From contig NZ_QCZG01000036.1 in NCBI RefSeq assembly GCF_003097615.1, forward strand, positions 1 to 37,228: DNA of 37,228 nt. The letters run 5' to 3'. This document shows, in pieces, positions 24,624-32,113 of this stretch (within the stretch, counting starts at the first letter, position 1; every line of letters starts with the position of its first letter). The notes under the pieces were generated by a model. It was given only the letters and a program-made list of their open reading frames with translations. It was not told the origin of the DNA and made no database searches. The position numbers and the translations under genes are program-made. The DNA is from Pueribacillus theae. GTDB taxonomy: Bacteria > Bacillota > Bacilli > Bacillales > UBA6769.

Positions 24624-25058
24624 ATGTTATATTCAAGAATATTAGTGGCTTACGATGGTTCAAATTTAAGCAAAAAAGCATTGAATACAGCGACTGAACT
24701 GTTGAAGGAATCTTCAAACATCGAGCTGGATGTCGTAACTGTTTTTGAAATGCCAAGAGGGTATGAAAGTTTCGGTATATACAACGAAAACCTTTTGGCT
24801 GGATATCGCAGAGAAGCGGAAAAAATGATGGAAGATGTTGAAAAAGAGCTTAAAGCAAAGAATCTTCCAAACAAAATTTCAACTTATATTCTTGAAGGCA
24901 ATACCCCAAAAATGCTCATAGAATTTGCTAACAATCATGACAGCGACCTAATCATAATCGGCAACAGAGGTTTGAGCGGATTTAAAGAGGTATTCCTTGG
25001 CAGCGTCAGCCATTATGTCGTTCAACGCGCAAACTGTCCTGTGTTTGTCATCAAATAA
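24624..25058 (+). CDS. Universal stress protein (UspA family)
   Basis: 144-aa single-domain UspA protein. It begins with SRILVAYDGSNLSKKAL and has the ATP-binding motif GNRGLSGFKEVFLGSVS (G-x2-G-x9-GS), so it is of the nucleotide-binding type. It ends with CPVFVIK. ATG 24624 follows GGGAGG. It lies downstream of the SulP gene in the same direction and probably in the same transcript, because no terminator is seen in the 81-bp gap. It could regulate the transporter (inference). Confidence 0.92.
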   Translation: MLYSRILVAYDGSNLSKKALNTATELLKESSNIELDVVTVFEMPRGYESFGIYNENLLAGYRREAEKMMEDVEKELKAKNLPNKISTYILEGNTPKMLIEFANNHDSDLIIIGNRGLSGFKEVFLGSVSHYVVQRANCPVFVIK

Positions 25059-25090
25059 GAAGCGCCTCTAAGGCTGCTTCTTATTTTTTG
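25055..25090. terminator. Terminator shared by uspA and yheB
   Basis: AATAAGAAGC and GCTTCTTATT pair, with an inner GCC/GGC, followed by TTTTTTG. The genes converge here (plus gene ends 25058, minus gene ends 25094). Confidence 0.85.
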
Positions 25091-25093
25091 TTT

Positions 25094-26230
25094 TCAATTA
25101 AGAAAAAGTATTAAAACCCCTTGCACCGCTCCAATTATCCCACCGAGCAATGCCCCAAGATACGTAATCATTTTAAATTCCTTGCTTGAAATCGCAAGGA
25201 CAATCGTTTCAAGCCTTTCGACAGGAAATGATTCGACTTGCTCCTTAACAACTGCTGCCAAAGGAAGTTTTTGCATGATCGCATCTATTTTAGAAACGGC
25301 ATAATTGCCAATTTGTTGAAGCGCATTCGGAACAAGCGATTCGATGACACGATCTTTATAATTGCCGGCAAGTTCATTTACAGATGTATTAAATAATTCG
25401 CCAATTGCAAACTGATGAAGCATTTGTTCTTTTAACCATTCAAGAAATTTCTCATAATTCACACGCTCATCAAAATCGCTAAGCTGCTTTTCCTTAAGGC
25501 TTGCCCATTCCTTCTCCATGATTCGTTGAAACAGTTGTTTTGCTGCAGGCTGCTTGAAAAATTTGATGATTTCAGGCTGAACCTTATTTAATAAACTTTC
25601 ATTGCCTAAAAACATTGTAATCACATTGCCTAGTTTCCCTTTATCCGCGAGAAAATGACTGATTAATTCCCCGACTTTTCTCTTTCCTTCGTCGCTTTCA
25701 AAATAAGCAACGGCCTTCGAACATATCGTTTCTGCCAAAGATGGCATTTTCAGTTCAATATAGGCTTCCAGCTCATCTGGCATCATCTCATGAATTGATT
25801 TGCTTTTAATCTTTTGAATGGTAAGCCAATATTTTTCTTCCAGTTTATGTTGAATGAACTGCTCGATCCTTTCATCCGCTTGTGAGATCCCTAGCCTACC
25901 AGCCAAACGAAGCAAAGAATCTTCCCGTTCAAGAAATTGTGCAACTTCTGTTTTCGCAAGCTTCAGAATGTCATTTCGGAATTGGTGATCTTTCAACTTC
26001 TTAACAATTCCTTCGGCAGTTAACAAATGCTCAACAACCACTTTACCAAGCTGAACCGCCATATCGTCGCGGCGTTTTGGAATAAGGCCTGGCGTAAATG
26101 GCAGGCGCCACTTTCCAATATAAATAGGCTTGAGCGGACGAAAGAGCATTTTGATCGCAAGAAAATTTGTCGCTCCACCAATGATTGCGCCAACAGTAAT
26201 TAACATGAAAAAACTCAAAAATATATTCAT
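25094..26230 (-). CDS. yheB: DUF445 family membrane protein YheB
   Basis: 378-aa protein with an N-terminal membrane segment (FFMLITVGAIIGGATNFLAI), the DUF445 hallmark KMLFRPLKPIYIGKWRLPFTPGLIPKRR split over two strands, a long helical middle and a C-terminal membrane segment (YLGALLGGIIGAVQGVLIL). B. subtilis YheB has the same layout and also neighbours yheC/yheD. Function is unknown; B. subtilis members are linked to sporulation. ATG 26230 has AAGG 9 nt upstream. Divergent from the yheD/yheC array; the 148-bp gap should hold both promoters. Confidence 0.92.
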   Translation of the reverse strand: MNIFLSFFMLITVGAIIGGATNFLAIKMLFRPLKPIYIGKWRLPFTPGLIPKRRDDMAVQLGKVVVEHLLTAEGIVKKLKDHQFRNDILKLAKTEVAQFLEREDSLLRLAGRLGISQADERIEQFIQHKLEEKYWLTIQKIKSKSIHEMMPDELEAYIELKMPSLAETICSKAVAYFESDEGKRKVGELISHFLADKGKLGNVITMFLGNESLLNKVQPEIIKFFKQPAAKQLFQRIMEKEWASLKEKQLSDFDERVNYEKFLEWLKEQMLHQFAIGELFNTSVNELAGNYKDRVIESLVPNALQQIGNYAVSKIDAIMQKLPLAAVVKEQVESFPVERLETIVLAISSKEFKMITYLGALLGGIIGAVQGVLILFLN

Positions 26231-26378
26231 TCACCATCTACCTTATCACAACGTCATTATCCATCACATAGTATACGATATCAGCACATGCCTATCTAGT
26301 GCAACAGCATTGAACCACACTTTTTCGTCACAGAAAGACGAAACCTTTTTATTAAGTAATTGAAAAAGAGGGAAAGCA

Positions 26379-27728
26379 ATGCTTCTGACAAAAACAAACA
26401 TCGAAGTTTTGCCAGATAACAATTTCCCGCACCCATTCACGATAAAGTGTCCGAAAACGATCTATTCAACAATTCGCACGCAATCTCCTTGTTTTCTTTC
26501 ATTCGGAAAACAGTCTCTTTCGGTTAACATGACTGAAGGAAAAGACGGAGTTGAAATAAGCGAAACCATTGCTGAGTTGATCTCATTTCCAACCGAAACG
26601 ATGGCGCTTCAGGCAGGAATTGATGAAACCAGCAATACTCTTGTCATTGGGCCCGTATTCGCTGCGCTTGCTGCAGAAACATCAAACCTTGAGGCGCCGT
26701 TTGGAACGCTCACAGCGTTTTTTGAAGAAATGGCACGCTATTGTTCAAATCATCATATATTCTTTTACGTCTTTTCACTAAAAAGCTATGAAAACAATAC
26801 AATTCATGGATTTAGAAAGGACCGGAATCAATGGAAAAAAGCACGCATGCCTTTCCCGCATGCCATTTACAATCGCATTCCTGGACGAAAACAGGAAAAA
26901 TCAGACGAAACCAAGCTGTTTTTTAAAACATGCAATGAATTGGACGTTCCTTATTTTAATGAACGTTTTTTAAATAAATGGGAAGTGTATAACGGGTTGT
27001 GCAATCATGCTGAAATCGCTCCACATTTGCCTGAATCGATCCTCTATCGTAAAGCGTCAGATTTGGATGCGATGATCCAACGGCATGTTTCTTTATATTT
27101 AAAACCCATTCACGGCAGCCTTGGCAGGCGAATCATGCGTGTTCAAAACGATGGAAATGAATATAAAGTTGAATATTCTGGTTTCTCCAATGAAGCTAAA
27201 AAAATTTCCAGCCTGCTTGCTCTTTTAAAAATTGTGATACCAAGGATAAAAAAGCAAAACTACATTATCCAGCAAGGGATTCAAACGCTTTCTTTTAAAA
27301 ACCGTCCAGTCGACTTTCGTATTTTATGCAATAAAGATGATACCGGGCAATGGAAAGTTACATCATCGGTTGCCCGTGTATCAGCTGAAAATAAATTCGT
27401 CTCTAACCTCGCAATGGGAGGGTCGCTTTACCGGCCTGAAGAAATCCTTGCCCATTTTTTCGAACCGAAACAGGTTCAAGGGTTAAAAAAGCTATTGCTT
27501 GAGCTTGCGCTTCAATGTGTTGAAATTATTGAACAAGAATCGGTAGGAACATACGGGGAGTTCGGCGTAGATCTTGCCGTTGATACAGACGGAAAACCAT
27601 GGCTGCTTGAAATCAATACGAAACCATCAAAAACAGAAGAAACCATCCGAATGAATTCATCCATTCGCCCTTCAGCGAAAGCCATTGTAAACTTTGCATC
27701 CTTTCTATCCGGTTTCGAGAAGATATAA
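26379..27728 (+). CDS. yheD: YheD-like ATP-grasp spore-coat-associated protein, copy 1
   Basis: 449-aa YheC/YheD family protein. The N-terminal 190 residues carry the family-specific domain (FPHAIYNRIPGRK, FLNKWEVYNGL), followed by an ATP-grasp domain with LYLKPIHGSLGRRI (glycine-rich loop Lys) and the metal-binding GEFGVDLAVDTDGKPWLLEINTKP spread over two strands (E and N ligands). ATP-grasp enzymes ligate a carboxylate to an amine; the substrate of this family is unknown. B. subtilis homologues are reported as spore-coat-associated. ATG 26379 follows GAGGG. First of four related genes. Confidence 0.9.
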   Translation: MLLTKTNIEVLPDNNFPHPFTIKCPKTIYSTIRTQSPCFLSFGKQSLSVNMTEGKDGVEISETIAELISFPTETMALQAGIDETSNTLVIGPVFAALAAETSNLEAPFGTLTAFFEEMARYCSNHHIFFYVFSLKSYENNTIHGFRKDRNQWKKARMPFPHAIYNRIPGRKQEKSDETKLFFKTCNELDVPYFNERFLNKWEVYNGLCNHAEIAPHLPESILYRKASDLDAMIQRHVSLYLKPIHGSLGRRIMRVQNDGNEYKVEYSGFSNEAKKISSLLALLKIVIPRIKKQNYIIQQGIQTLSFKNRPVDFRILCNKDDTGQWKVTSSVARVSAENKFVSNLAMGGSLYRPEEILAHFFEPKQVQGLKKLLLELALQCVEIIEQESVGTYGEFGVDLAVDTDGKPWLLEINTKPSKTEETIRMNSSIRPSAKAIVNFASFLSGFEKI

Positions 27729-27740
27729 GTGTATGTTAAG

Positions 27741-27925
27741 AAAAACGCTGACGCGTCCTTGTTCAGAGGTCAAGTGTCAGAGGCCGGATTTGTTTAAATT
27801 TGCGAAAGAGCAAATTTATACTTTCTTATTTTTTTAAAAAACGCTGACGCATCTTTCTTAGGAAGTCAGGGGTCAGAAGCCAGATTCGTGTAAATTTACG
27901 AAAGAGCAAATTTATACTTTTCAAA
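27741..27925 (+). repeat. Intergenic repeat family A, copies A1 and A2
   Basis: Two head-to-tail copies of an 80-90-bp unit (about 27741-27830 and 27841-27925). Each starts with ACGCTGACGC, has GTCAGA(R)GCC(R)GATT in the middle and ends with a hairpin TAAATTTGC-GAAAGA-GCAAATTTA followed by TACTTT. A2 has diverged and has one stem mismatch. A third and a partial fourth copy lie at 29186-29330. Not coding. Confidence 0.85.
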
Positions 27926-27998
27926 AAGGAGGATGTCCGATTAAGACACGACACCCTGTAGGCTCCATTTTTTTAAAACAACCTAAGGAGAATCAACA

Positions 27999-29051
27999 AT
28001 GGTTTCACTAGGAATAATTACGCTGCATCCTCAATTGGAATCTACTTATTTTAAAGAAATGGCGAAACGCGCCCCTGAGTATCGAATCCAGGTTTTCCGC
28101 TTTCATCCGAAGGATTGGGATCCGCACACAAACACAGTCACTGGCGCTTATTATGATGAGCGACATGATACATGGGAATTTGATGTATTTCCCCTTCCCG
28201 AATTTATTTATGACCGGTGCTTTTATTCAAATAACCGATCAATTGAGCGCTACTACAGCATCGTTAAGCAATTAAAGGAAAAAGCAACATTCCTGTCTAC
28301 TGGTTTGCCAAATAAATGGCAAGTTCATCTCGCACTGCAAAATGATCCTTTTCTTTCCCAATATTTACCGGATACGGCACTTCTCTCTTCAAGCGAAGAA
28401 GCAATTGAAAAGCTTTTACATGAACGGCAGCTTGTTTTAAAGCCTGATCGAGGTGCACAGGGGAAAGGGATTATTTTTCTTAAAATGACTGGAAGCAAAG
28501 TAGAAGTGCAAACCCACATTGGCGGATCAACAAAAACCGCATCCTATTCGATTGATCGGTTGAATCAATGGGTTCACCGAATCCTTGAACAAAACCAGTA
28601 TATCGCCCAATCCTTTCTCGAATTAAAAAATGAAGAAAATAAACCATTTGACGCAAGGGTGCTCGTTCAAAAAAATAGAAAAGGCATGTGGCAAGAATAC
28701 GGACGCGGCATTCGGACCGGGCGAATCGGCAGTCTCGTTTCAAATATCCATAACGGCGGAAAAATCGTTCCTTTTGCAAGTTGGCAGTCAAAGCAGGAGC
28801 CCTTCATACAAAAAAAGATCGAGAAGCAAATGGAAGAAATGATTCAGAAACTTCCTTATGTACTCGAACGCCATTTTGGAAGATTATATGAAATTGGCAT
28901 CGACATCGGGATTGATCAAAATGGAAAGTGCTGGCTTCTTGAAGCAAATTCAAAACCCGGCCATCAAATTATAGTAAAAACTGAACGTGAAGCTGTTTAC
29001 AAAGTCTATGAAAACCCACTTCACTTTTGCCTTTTTCTCGCAAGCAAATAA
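27999..29051 (+). CDS. yheC: YheC-like ATP-grasp spore-coat-associated protein, copy 1
   Basis: 350-aa member of the YheC/YheD family, shorter at the N-terminus than YheD. Family motifs FPLPEFIYDRCF and GLPNKWQVHLAL are followed by the ATP-grasp core LVLKPDRGAQGKGI and YEIGIDIGIDQNGKCWLLEA, then NSKPGHQ. Catalytic metal ligands (E in LLEA, N in NSKP) are intact. ATG 27999 follows AAGGAG. The gap before it (27729-27998) is filled by repeat family A. It may share a transcript with the upstream yheD copy. Confidence 0.9.
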   Translation: MVSLGIITLHPQLESTYFKEMAKRAPEYRIQVFRFHPKDWDPHTNTVTGAYYDERHDTWEFDVFPLPEFIYDRCFYSNNRSIERYYSIVKQLKEKATFLSTGLPNKWQVHLALQNDPFLSQYLPDTALLSSSEEAIEKLLHERQLVLKPDRGAQGKGIIFLKMTGSKVEVQTHIGGSTKTASYSIDRLNQWVHRILEQNQYIAQSFLELKNEENKPFDARVLVQKNRKGMWQEYGRGIRTGRIGSLVSNIHNGGKIVPFASWQSKQEPFIQKKIEKQMEEMIQKLPYVLERHFGRLYEIGIDIGIDQNGKCWLLEANSKPGHQIIVKTEREAVYKVYENPLHFCLFLASK

Positions 29052-29180
29052 AGAAAACTCGCCGATTGGCGAGCCTTAAAAGGCGAAGACAGAGGCGTAG
29101 TTGCCCTTATACTTTGGACTTAAAATTTGCTGCTGCGTCGACTTTTCTACTTTGCTGCAAATTTATACTTTCCTAACGTG
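29050..29180 (+). repeat. Intergenic repeat family B, copy B1
   Basis: 131-bp unit starting at the yheC copy 1 stop codon. It begins with a perfect hairpin CTCGCC-GATT-GGCGAG, continues CCTTAAAAGGCGAAGACAG and ends with AAATTTGC...GCAAATTTATACTTTCC. A second copy (31747-31876) follows yheC copy 2, with about 90% identity by eye. The 3' module is shared with family A. Confidence 0.88.
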
Positions 29181-29185
29181 GAACA

Positions 29186-29330
29186 AAGACGCTGACGCGT
29201 CCTTGTTCGGAGGTCAGGTGTCAGAGGCCGGATTAGTTTAAATTTGCGAAAGAGCAAATTTATACTTTCTTAAGAAGTTAGAGGCCAGATTGGTCTAAAT
29301 TTGCGAAAAAAGACAAATTTATTTTTAATT
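29186..29330 (+). repeat. Intergenic repeat family A, copies A3 and partial A4
   Basis: A3 (about 29186-29274) is almost identical to A1, including CGCGTCCTTGTTC, GTGTCAGAGGCCGGATT and the TAAATTTGC hairpin. A4 (29275-29330) keeps only GTTAGAGGCCAGATTGG and the hairpin. Together with B1 they fill the gap between yheC copy 1 and yheD copy 2. Confidence 0.85.
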
Positions 29331-29350
29331 ATCGAAAGGAGCATCATAAA

Positions 29351-30724
29351 TTGGGAACTCCTCTTCCTCTCGTAAAAGATGAATCATCCAAAAACTGTTT
29401 TTTTGTTCCACTCTCCTATTTCGAAAAACTGAATAAAAAAGGGACGATTCCGAACGAGATTTCCTTTGGAACAAACACGGCTGCTTGCGAAATTATCCCG
29501 CATTCACATTCTGAAAAATGGTTGCTTTCAGCGAATTTATGGGAAACTCTTTCGATTCCGTTTGAAACTTCCGTCCATGTTATTCATACAGATAACATGC
29601 TGCACATCGGCCCGCTTATCGGCATATTCACTGCAGGCTTTACGAGCCAGCCCCACCGCCCATTAGGTGCACGTTCATTTTTATTCGCAAAATATTTAAC
29701 GTCGGCCCAAAGTGTCGGTGGCTACTATTTTATATTTGGCTCTCACCAAATCAACTGGGAATCCGGGATGATTCACGGCCTTTACTATACAAAAAAAGGC
29801 TGGGAAAAACGCTCTTCCCCTTTCCCACATGTTGTATATGACCGTATTCCGAACAGAAGAGCGGAAAAGCTTCCAATCCTGCAAGATGTAAAAAAGCGAA
29901 TGGAAAATGACTATTTTATTCCATGGTTTAATTCCGGCTTTTTTAATAAGTGGAGCATTTATGAAAAGCTTCAAACGAATGATGCCGTTTCATCTTATTT
30001 ACCTGAAACAATCTTAAATCCCTCCATTCAAGAAATTGAACATCTATTGGATAAATACCAACACATTTATGTGAAGCCTGCAGATGGGAGCCTAGGGATT
30101 GGCGTTCACCACATTATTAAACGAAGCGCGGACAATCACTATTATTGCCGTTTTCGTAAAGATGAGAAGAACTTTTTACAGCGTTACAAAAAACTTAATG
30201 AACTCATCGAATCCCTTTTTAACGAAAATCGGCTCGAAACAATGGTTGCCCAGCAAGGAATAACATTACTGAAAATGAACAAAAGGCCGCTCGATTTCCG
30301 CATACATGCCAACAAAGATATTGATGGAAAATGGCGCATCTCTGCCATCGCGGCTAAAATTTCCGGCAGGAACAGTGTCACTACCCATATCGCAAGCGGC
30401 GCTAAAGTAAAAACAGTGCACGAATTATCAGCTGAAAACGAGTCATTTCCTCCCTTAATCAAAAAATTACAACATGCAGCTCTTACATTAAGCAAAGCGT
30501 TCGATGAAAATATAGATGGATATAATGGCGAGATCGGATTCGATATGGGTATCGATGTGAACGGAAAAATTTGGATGTTCGAAGCAAATTCGAAACCCGG
30601 GAGAAGTATATTCACTCACCCACGTCTAAAGGAAGAAGAATTTGTCACGAGAAAGCTACCCTTTGAATACGGCGTATTTTTAGCGGAAACTGCGCTTACT
30701 AAACCAGGGCTGATCCTCTCATGA
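29351..30724 (+). CDS. yheD: YheD-like ATP-grasp spore-coat-associated protein, copy 2
   Basis: 457-aa paralogue of the first YheD-like protein, with the same order of motifs: FPHVVYDRIPNRR, FFNKWSIYEKL, then the ATP-grasp segments IYVKPADGSLGIGV and GEIGFDMGIDVNGKIWMFEA followed by NSKPGRS. Length matches B. subtilis YheD. The TTG start at 29351 is supported by AAAGGAG 9 nt upstream; no ATG is better placed. Its 3' end overlaps the next gene by 4 bp (ATGA), so this second pair is tightly coupled, unlike the first pair. Confidence 0.9.
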   Translation: MGTPLPLVKDESSKNCFFVPLSYFEKLNKKGTIPNEISFGTNTAACEIIPHSHSEKWLLSANLWETLSIPFETSVHVIHTDNMLHIGPLIGIFTAGFTSQPHRPLGARSFLFAKYLTSAQSVGGYYFIFGSHQINWESGMIHGLYYTKKGWEKRSSPFPHVVYDRIPNRRAEKLPILQDVKKRMENDYFIPWFNSGFFNKWSIYEKLQTNDAVSSYLPETILNPSIQEIEHLLDKYQHIYVKPADGSLGIGVHHIIKRSADNHYYCRFRKDEKNFLQRYKKLNELIESLFNENRLETMVAQQGITLLKMNKRPLDFRIHANKDIDGKWRISAIAAKISGRNSVTTHIASGAKVKTVHELSAENESFPPLIKKLQHAALTLSKAFDENIDGYNGEIGFDMGIDVNGKIWMFEANSKPGRSIFTHPRLKEEEFVTRKLPFEYGVFLAETALTKPGLILS

Positions 30725-31776
30725 TGGAAGCGAAATGGCCACTCGTCGGCATATTATCAGGGTTCCATCCTCAAAAGCAGTTTAGTGGAGATGATCATTT
30801 TTTTAGAGCAATTGCTTCAGAGTTATCCAATCAAAATGGTTCCGCTTTTGTTTTTACTCCTAATGGCATAAAGGAAGAAACAATTGAAGGCTTTTTCTTA
30901 CATGATGAAACGTGGGAAAAGAACGTATTTCCATATCCTGATCTTGTTTATAACAGGCTTCCATCAAGAAAGAGCGAAAACACAAAGAAAATGAAGCAAT
31001 TTTTTAATAAGCTTTGCGCACGATCCATCCCATGGTTCAATACACGCTTCCTGCATAAATGGGAAATGTATCATCTTCTTTTGAATAACAAAGCCATCCG
31101 GCCCCACTTGCCTGAAACCATTTTGCTTACAGACACTTCAACCGCGCTTAATTTTTTACAAAAGCATTCATTTCTATATGCCAAACCCGTTTCCGGCAGA
31201 ACTGGAAGCGGTATTTTTACTTTGAATCAGACAGCGCTCAATAAATACAAAATAACGTTTCACGAAAAAGAAAGAATCGTAACAGATGTTCAACTGTCAT
31301 CCCTTTTCTCACATTTACTTTTAAAAGGGTATGACTATATTCTTCAGCAAGGCATTTTGCTGAACGAGCTTGAAGAAAAAAAATATGATTTTCGTATCCT
31401 TTTACAAAAGCCATTGGATAAGTGGGAATTGACCGGGATCGGTGTCCGCGCTGCACAGAAAGGCGGAATCACGACCCACGTTCCAAAGGGCGGCTCTATT
31501 CTTACCCTTTCAGAGATAAGTCCTCCAGTTGACTCAGAGATGATTATGATGCTCGGAAAGGAAGCGGTAAAATCAATCGAAACATCCTACACAGAGTTTA
31601 GGGAATGTTCAATCGATATAGGGCGGGATACTCAAGGAAAATATTGGATATTCGAATTGAATACAAAGCCAATGGTCTTTGATGAAGTGAGAATCGAAGA
31701 AAAAAGAATCAAAACCTTAGTGGAAATATTTAAAAACAGATCAGTTAAAGAAAACTTGCCGATTGGCAAGCCTTAA
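30721..31776 (+). CDS. yheC: YheC-like ATP-grasp spore-coat-associated protein, copy 2
   Basis: 351-aa YheC/YheD family protein translationally coupled to the preceding gene by an ATGA overlap. Motifs: FPYPDLVYNRLPSRK, FLHKWEMYHLL, FLYAKPVSGRTGSGI and ECSIDIGRDTQGKYWIFELNTKP across two strands, with the metal-binding Glu and Asn present. The last nine or so codons (KENLPIGKP) and the stop lie inside repeat B2, so the repeat has replaced the original 3' end. The substrate of the ligase is unknown. Confidence 0.9.
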   Translation: MMEAKWPLVGILSGFHPQKQFSGDDHFFRAIASELSNQNGSAFVFTPNGIKEETIEGFFLHDETWEKNVFPYPDLVYNRLPSRKSENTKKMKQFFNKLCARSIPWFNTRFLHKWEMYHLLLNNKAIRPHLPETILLTDTSTALNFLQKHSFLYAKPVSGRTGSGIFTLNQTALNKYKITFHEKERIVTDVQLSSLFSHLLLKGYDYILQQGILLNELEEKKYDFRILLQKPLDKWELTGIGVRAAQKGGITTHVPKGGSILTLSEISPPVDSEMIMMLGKEAVKSIETSYTEFRECSIDIGRDTQGKYWIFELNTKPMVFDEVRIEEKRIKTLVEIFKNRSVKENLPIGKP

Positions 31777-31876
31777 AAGGCGCAGACAGAGGCTTAGTTG
31801 CCCTTATACTTGGGACTTAAAATTTGCTGCTGCGTCGATTTTCTGCTGTGTTGCAAATTTATACTTTCCTAACGTG
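31747..31876 (+). repeat. Intergenic repeat family B, copy B2
   Basis: 130-bp unit matching B1 (29050-29180). The leading hairpin is CTTGCC-GATT-GGCAAG; compared with B1 both sides of one base pair have changed (C-G to T-A), preserving the pairing. Its first 30 bp encode the C-terminus of yheC copy 2. Confidence 0.88.
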
Positions 31877-31877
31877 C

Positions 31878-31926
31878 AAGAAAAACTAAGGCTTTCGCTG
31901 TTGAAGCGACAAGCCAAGTTTTTCTA
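31878..31926. repeat. Palindromic REP-like element, copy C1
   Basis: 49-bp imperfect palindrome starting AAGAAAAACTAAGGCTTTCG and ending GACAAGCCAAGTTTTTCTA. The arms pair through AGAAAAACT, GGCTT and TCGC. It is directly adjacent to repeat B2; copy C2 is at 31968-32016. Similar elements are dispersed in Bacillaceae genomes, to my recollection. Confidence 0.85.
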
Positions 31927-31967
31927 ATACGTGTCTTTAAATTTCCTTTTTGGCCGGGTGACAGTAT

Positions 31968-32016
31968 AAGAAAAACTAAGGCTTTCGCTATTAGGGCGAC
32001 AAGCCAAGTTTTTCTA
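31968..32016. repeat. Palindromic REP-like element, copy C2
   Basis: 49-bp copy in the same orientation as C1, differing only in the loop region (CTATTAGGGC instead of CTGTTGAAGC). The 41-bp spacer between C1 and C2 holds no gene. The element precedes the YjiH-type gene and could act as a transcription barrier. Confidence 0.85.
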
Positions 32017-32113
32017 ATATTTATGCATAAATTTGTATGCTAGACGAAATGTGGTTTCCGTGTTATCCTTGCTAGGGTACTTATTAAACGATCTTTTTGA
32101 GGTGAATAAATTT

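Noticed and set aside
29050-29180. Resemblance of repeat B (GGCGAAGACAGAGGCG) to the 5' core of the lysine riboswitch
   Set aside because: Only about 16 bases fit the pattern. The other conserved riboswitch segments are missing, the copies follow stop codons rather than leading lysine genes, and the unit is too short.
27741-32016. CRISPR-like array
   Set aside because: The repeats are 49-131 bp, irregularly spaced and of three types, with no uniform spacers and no cas genes.
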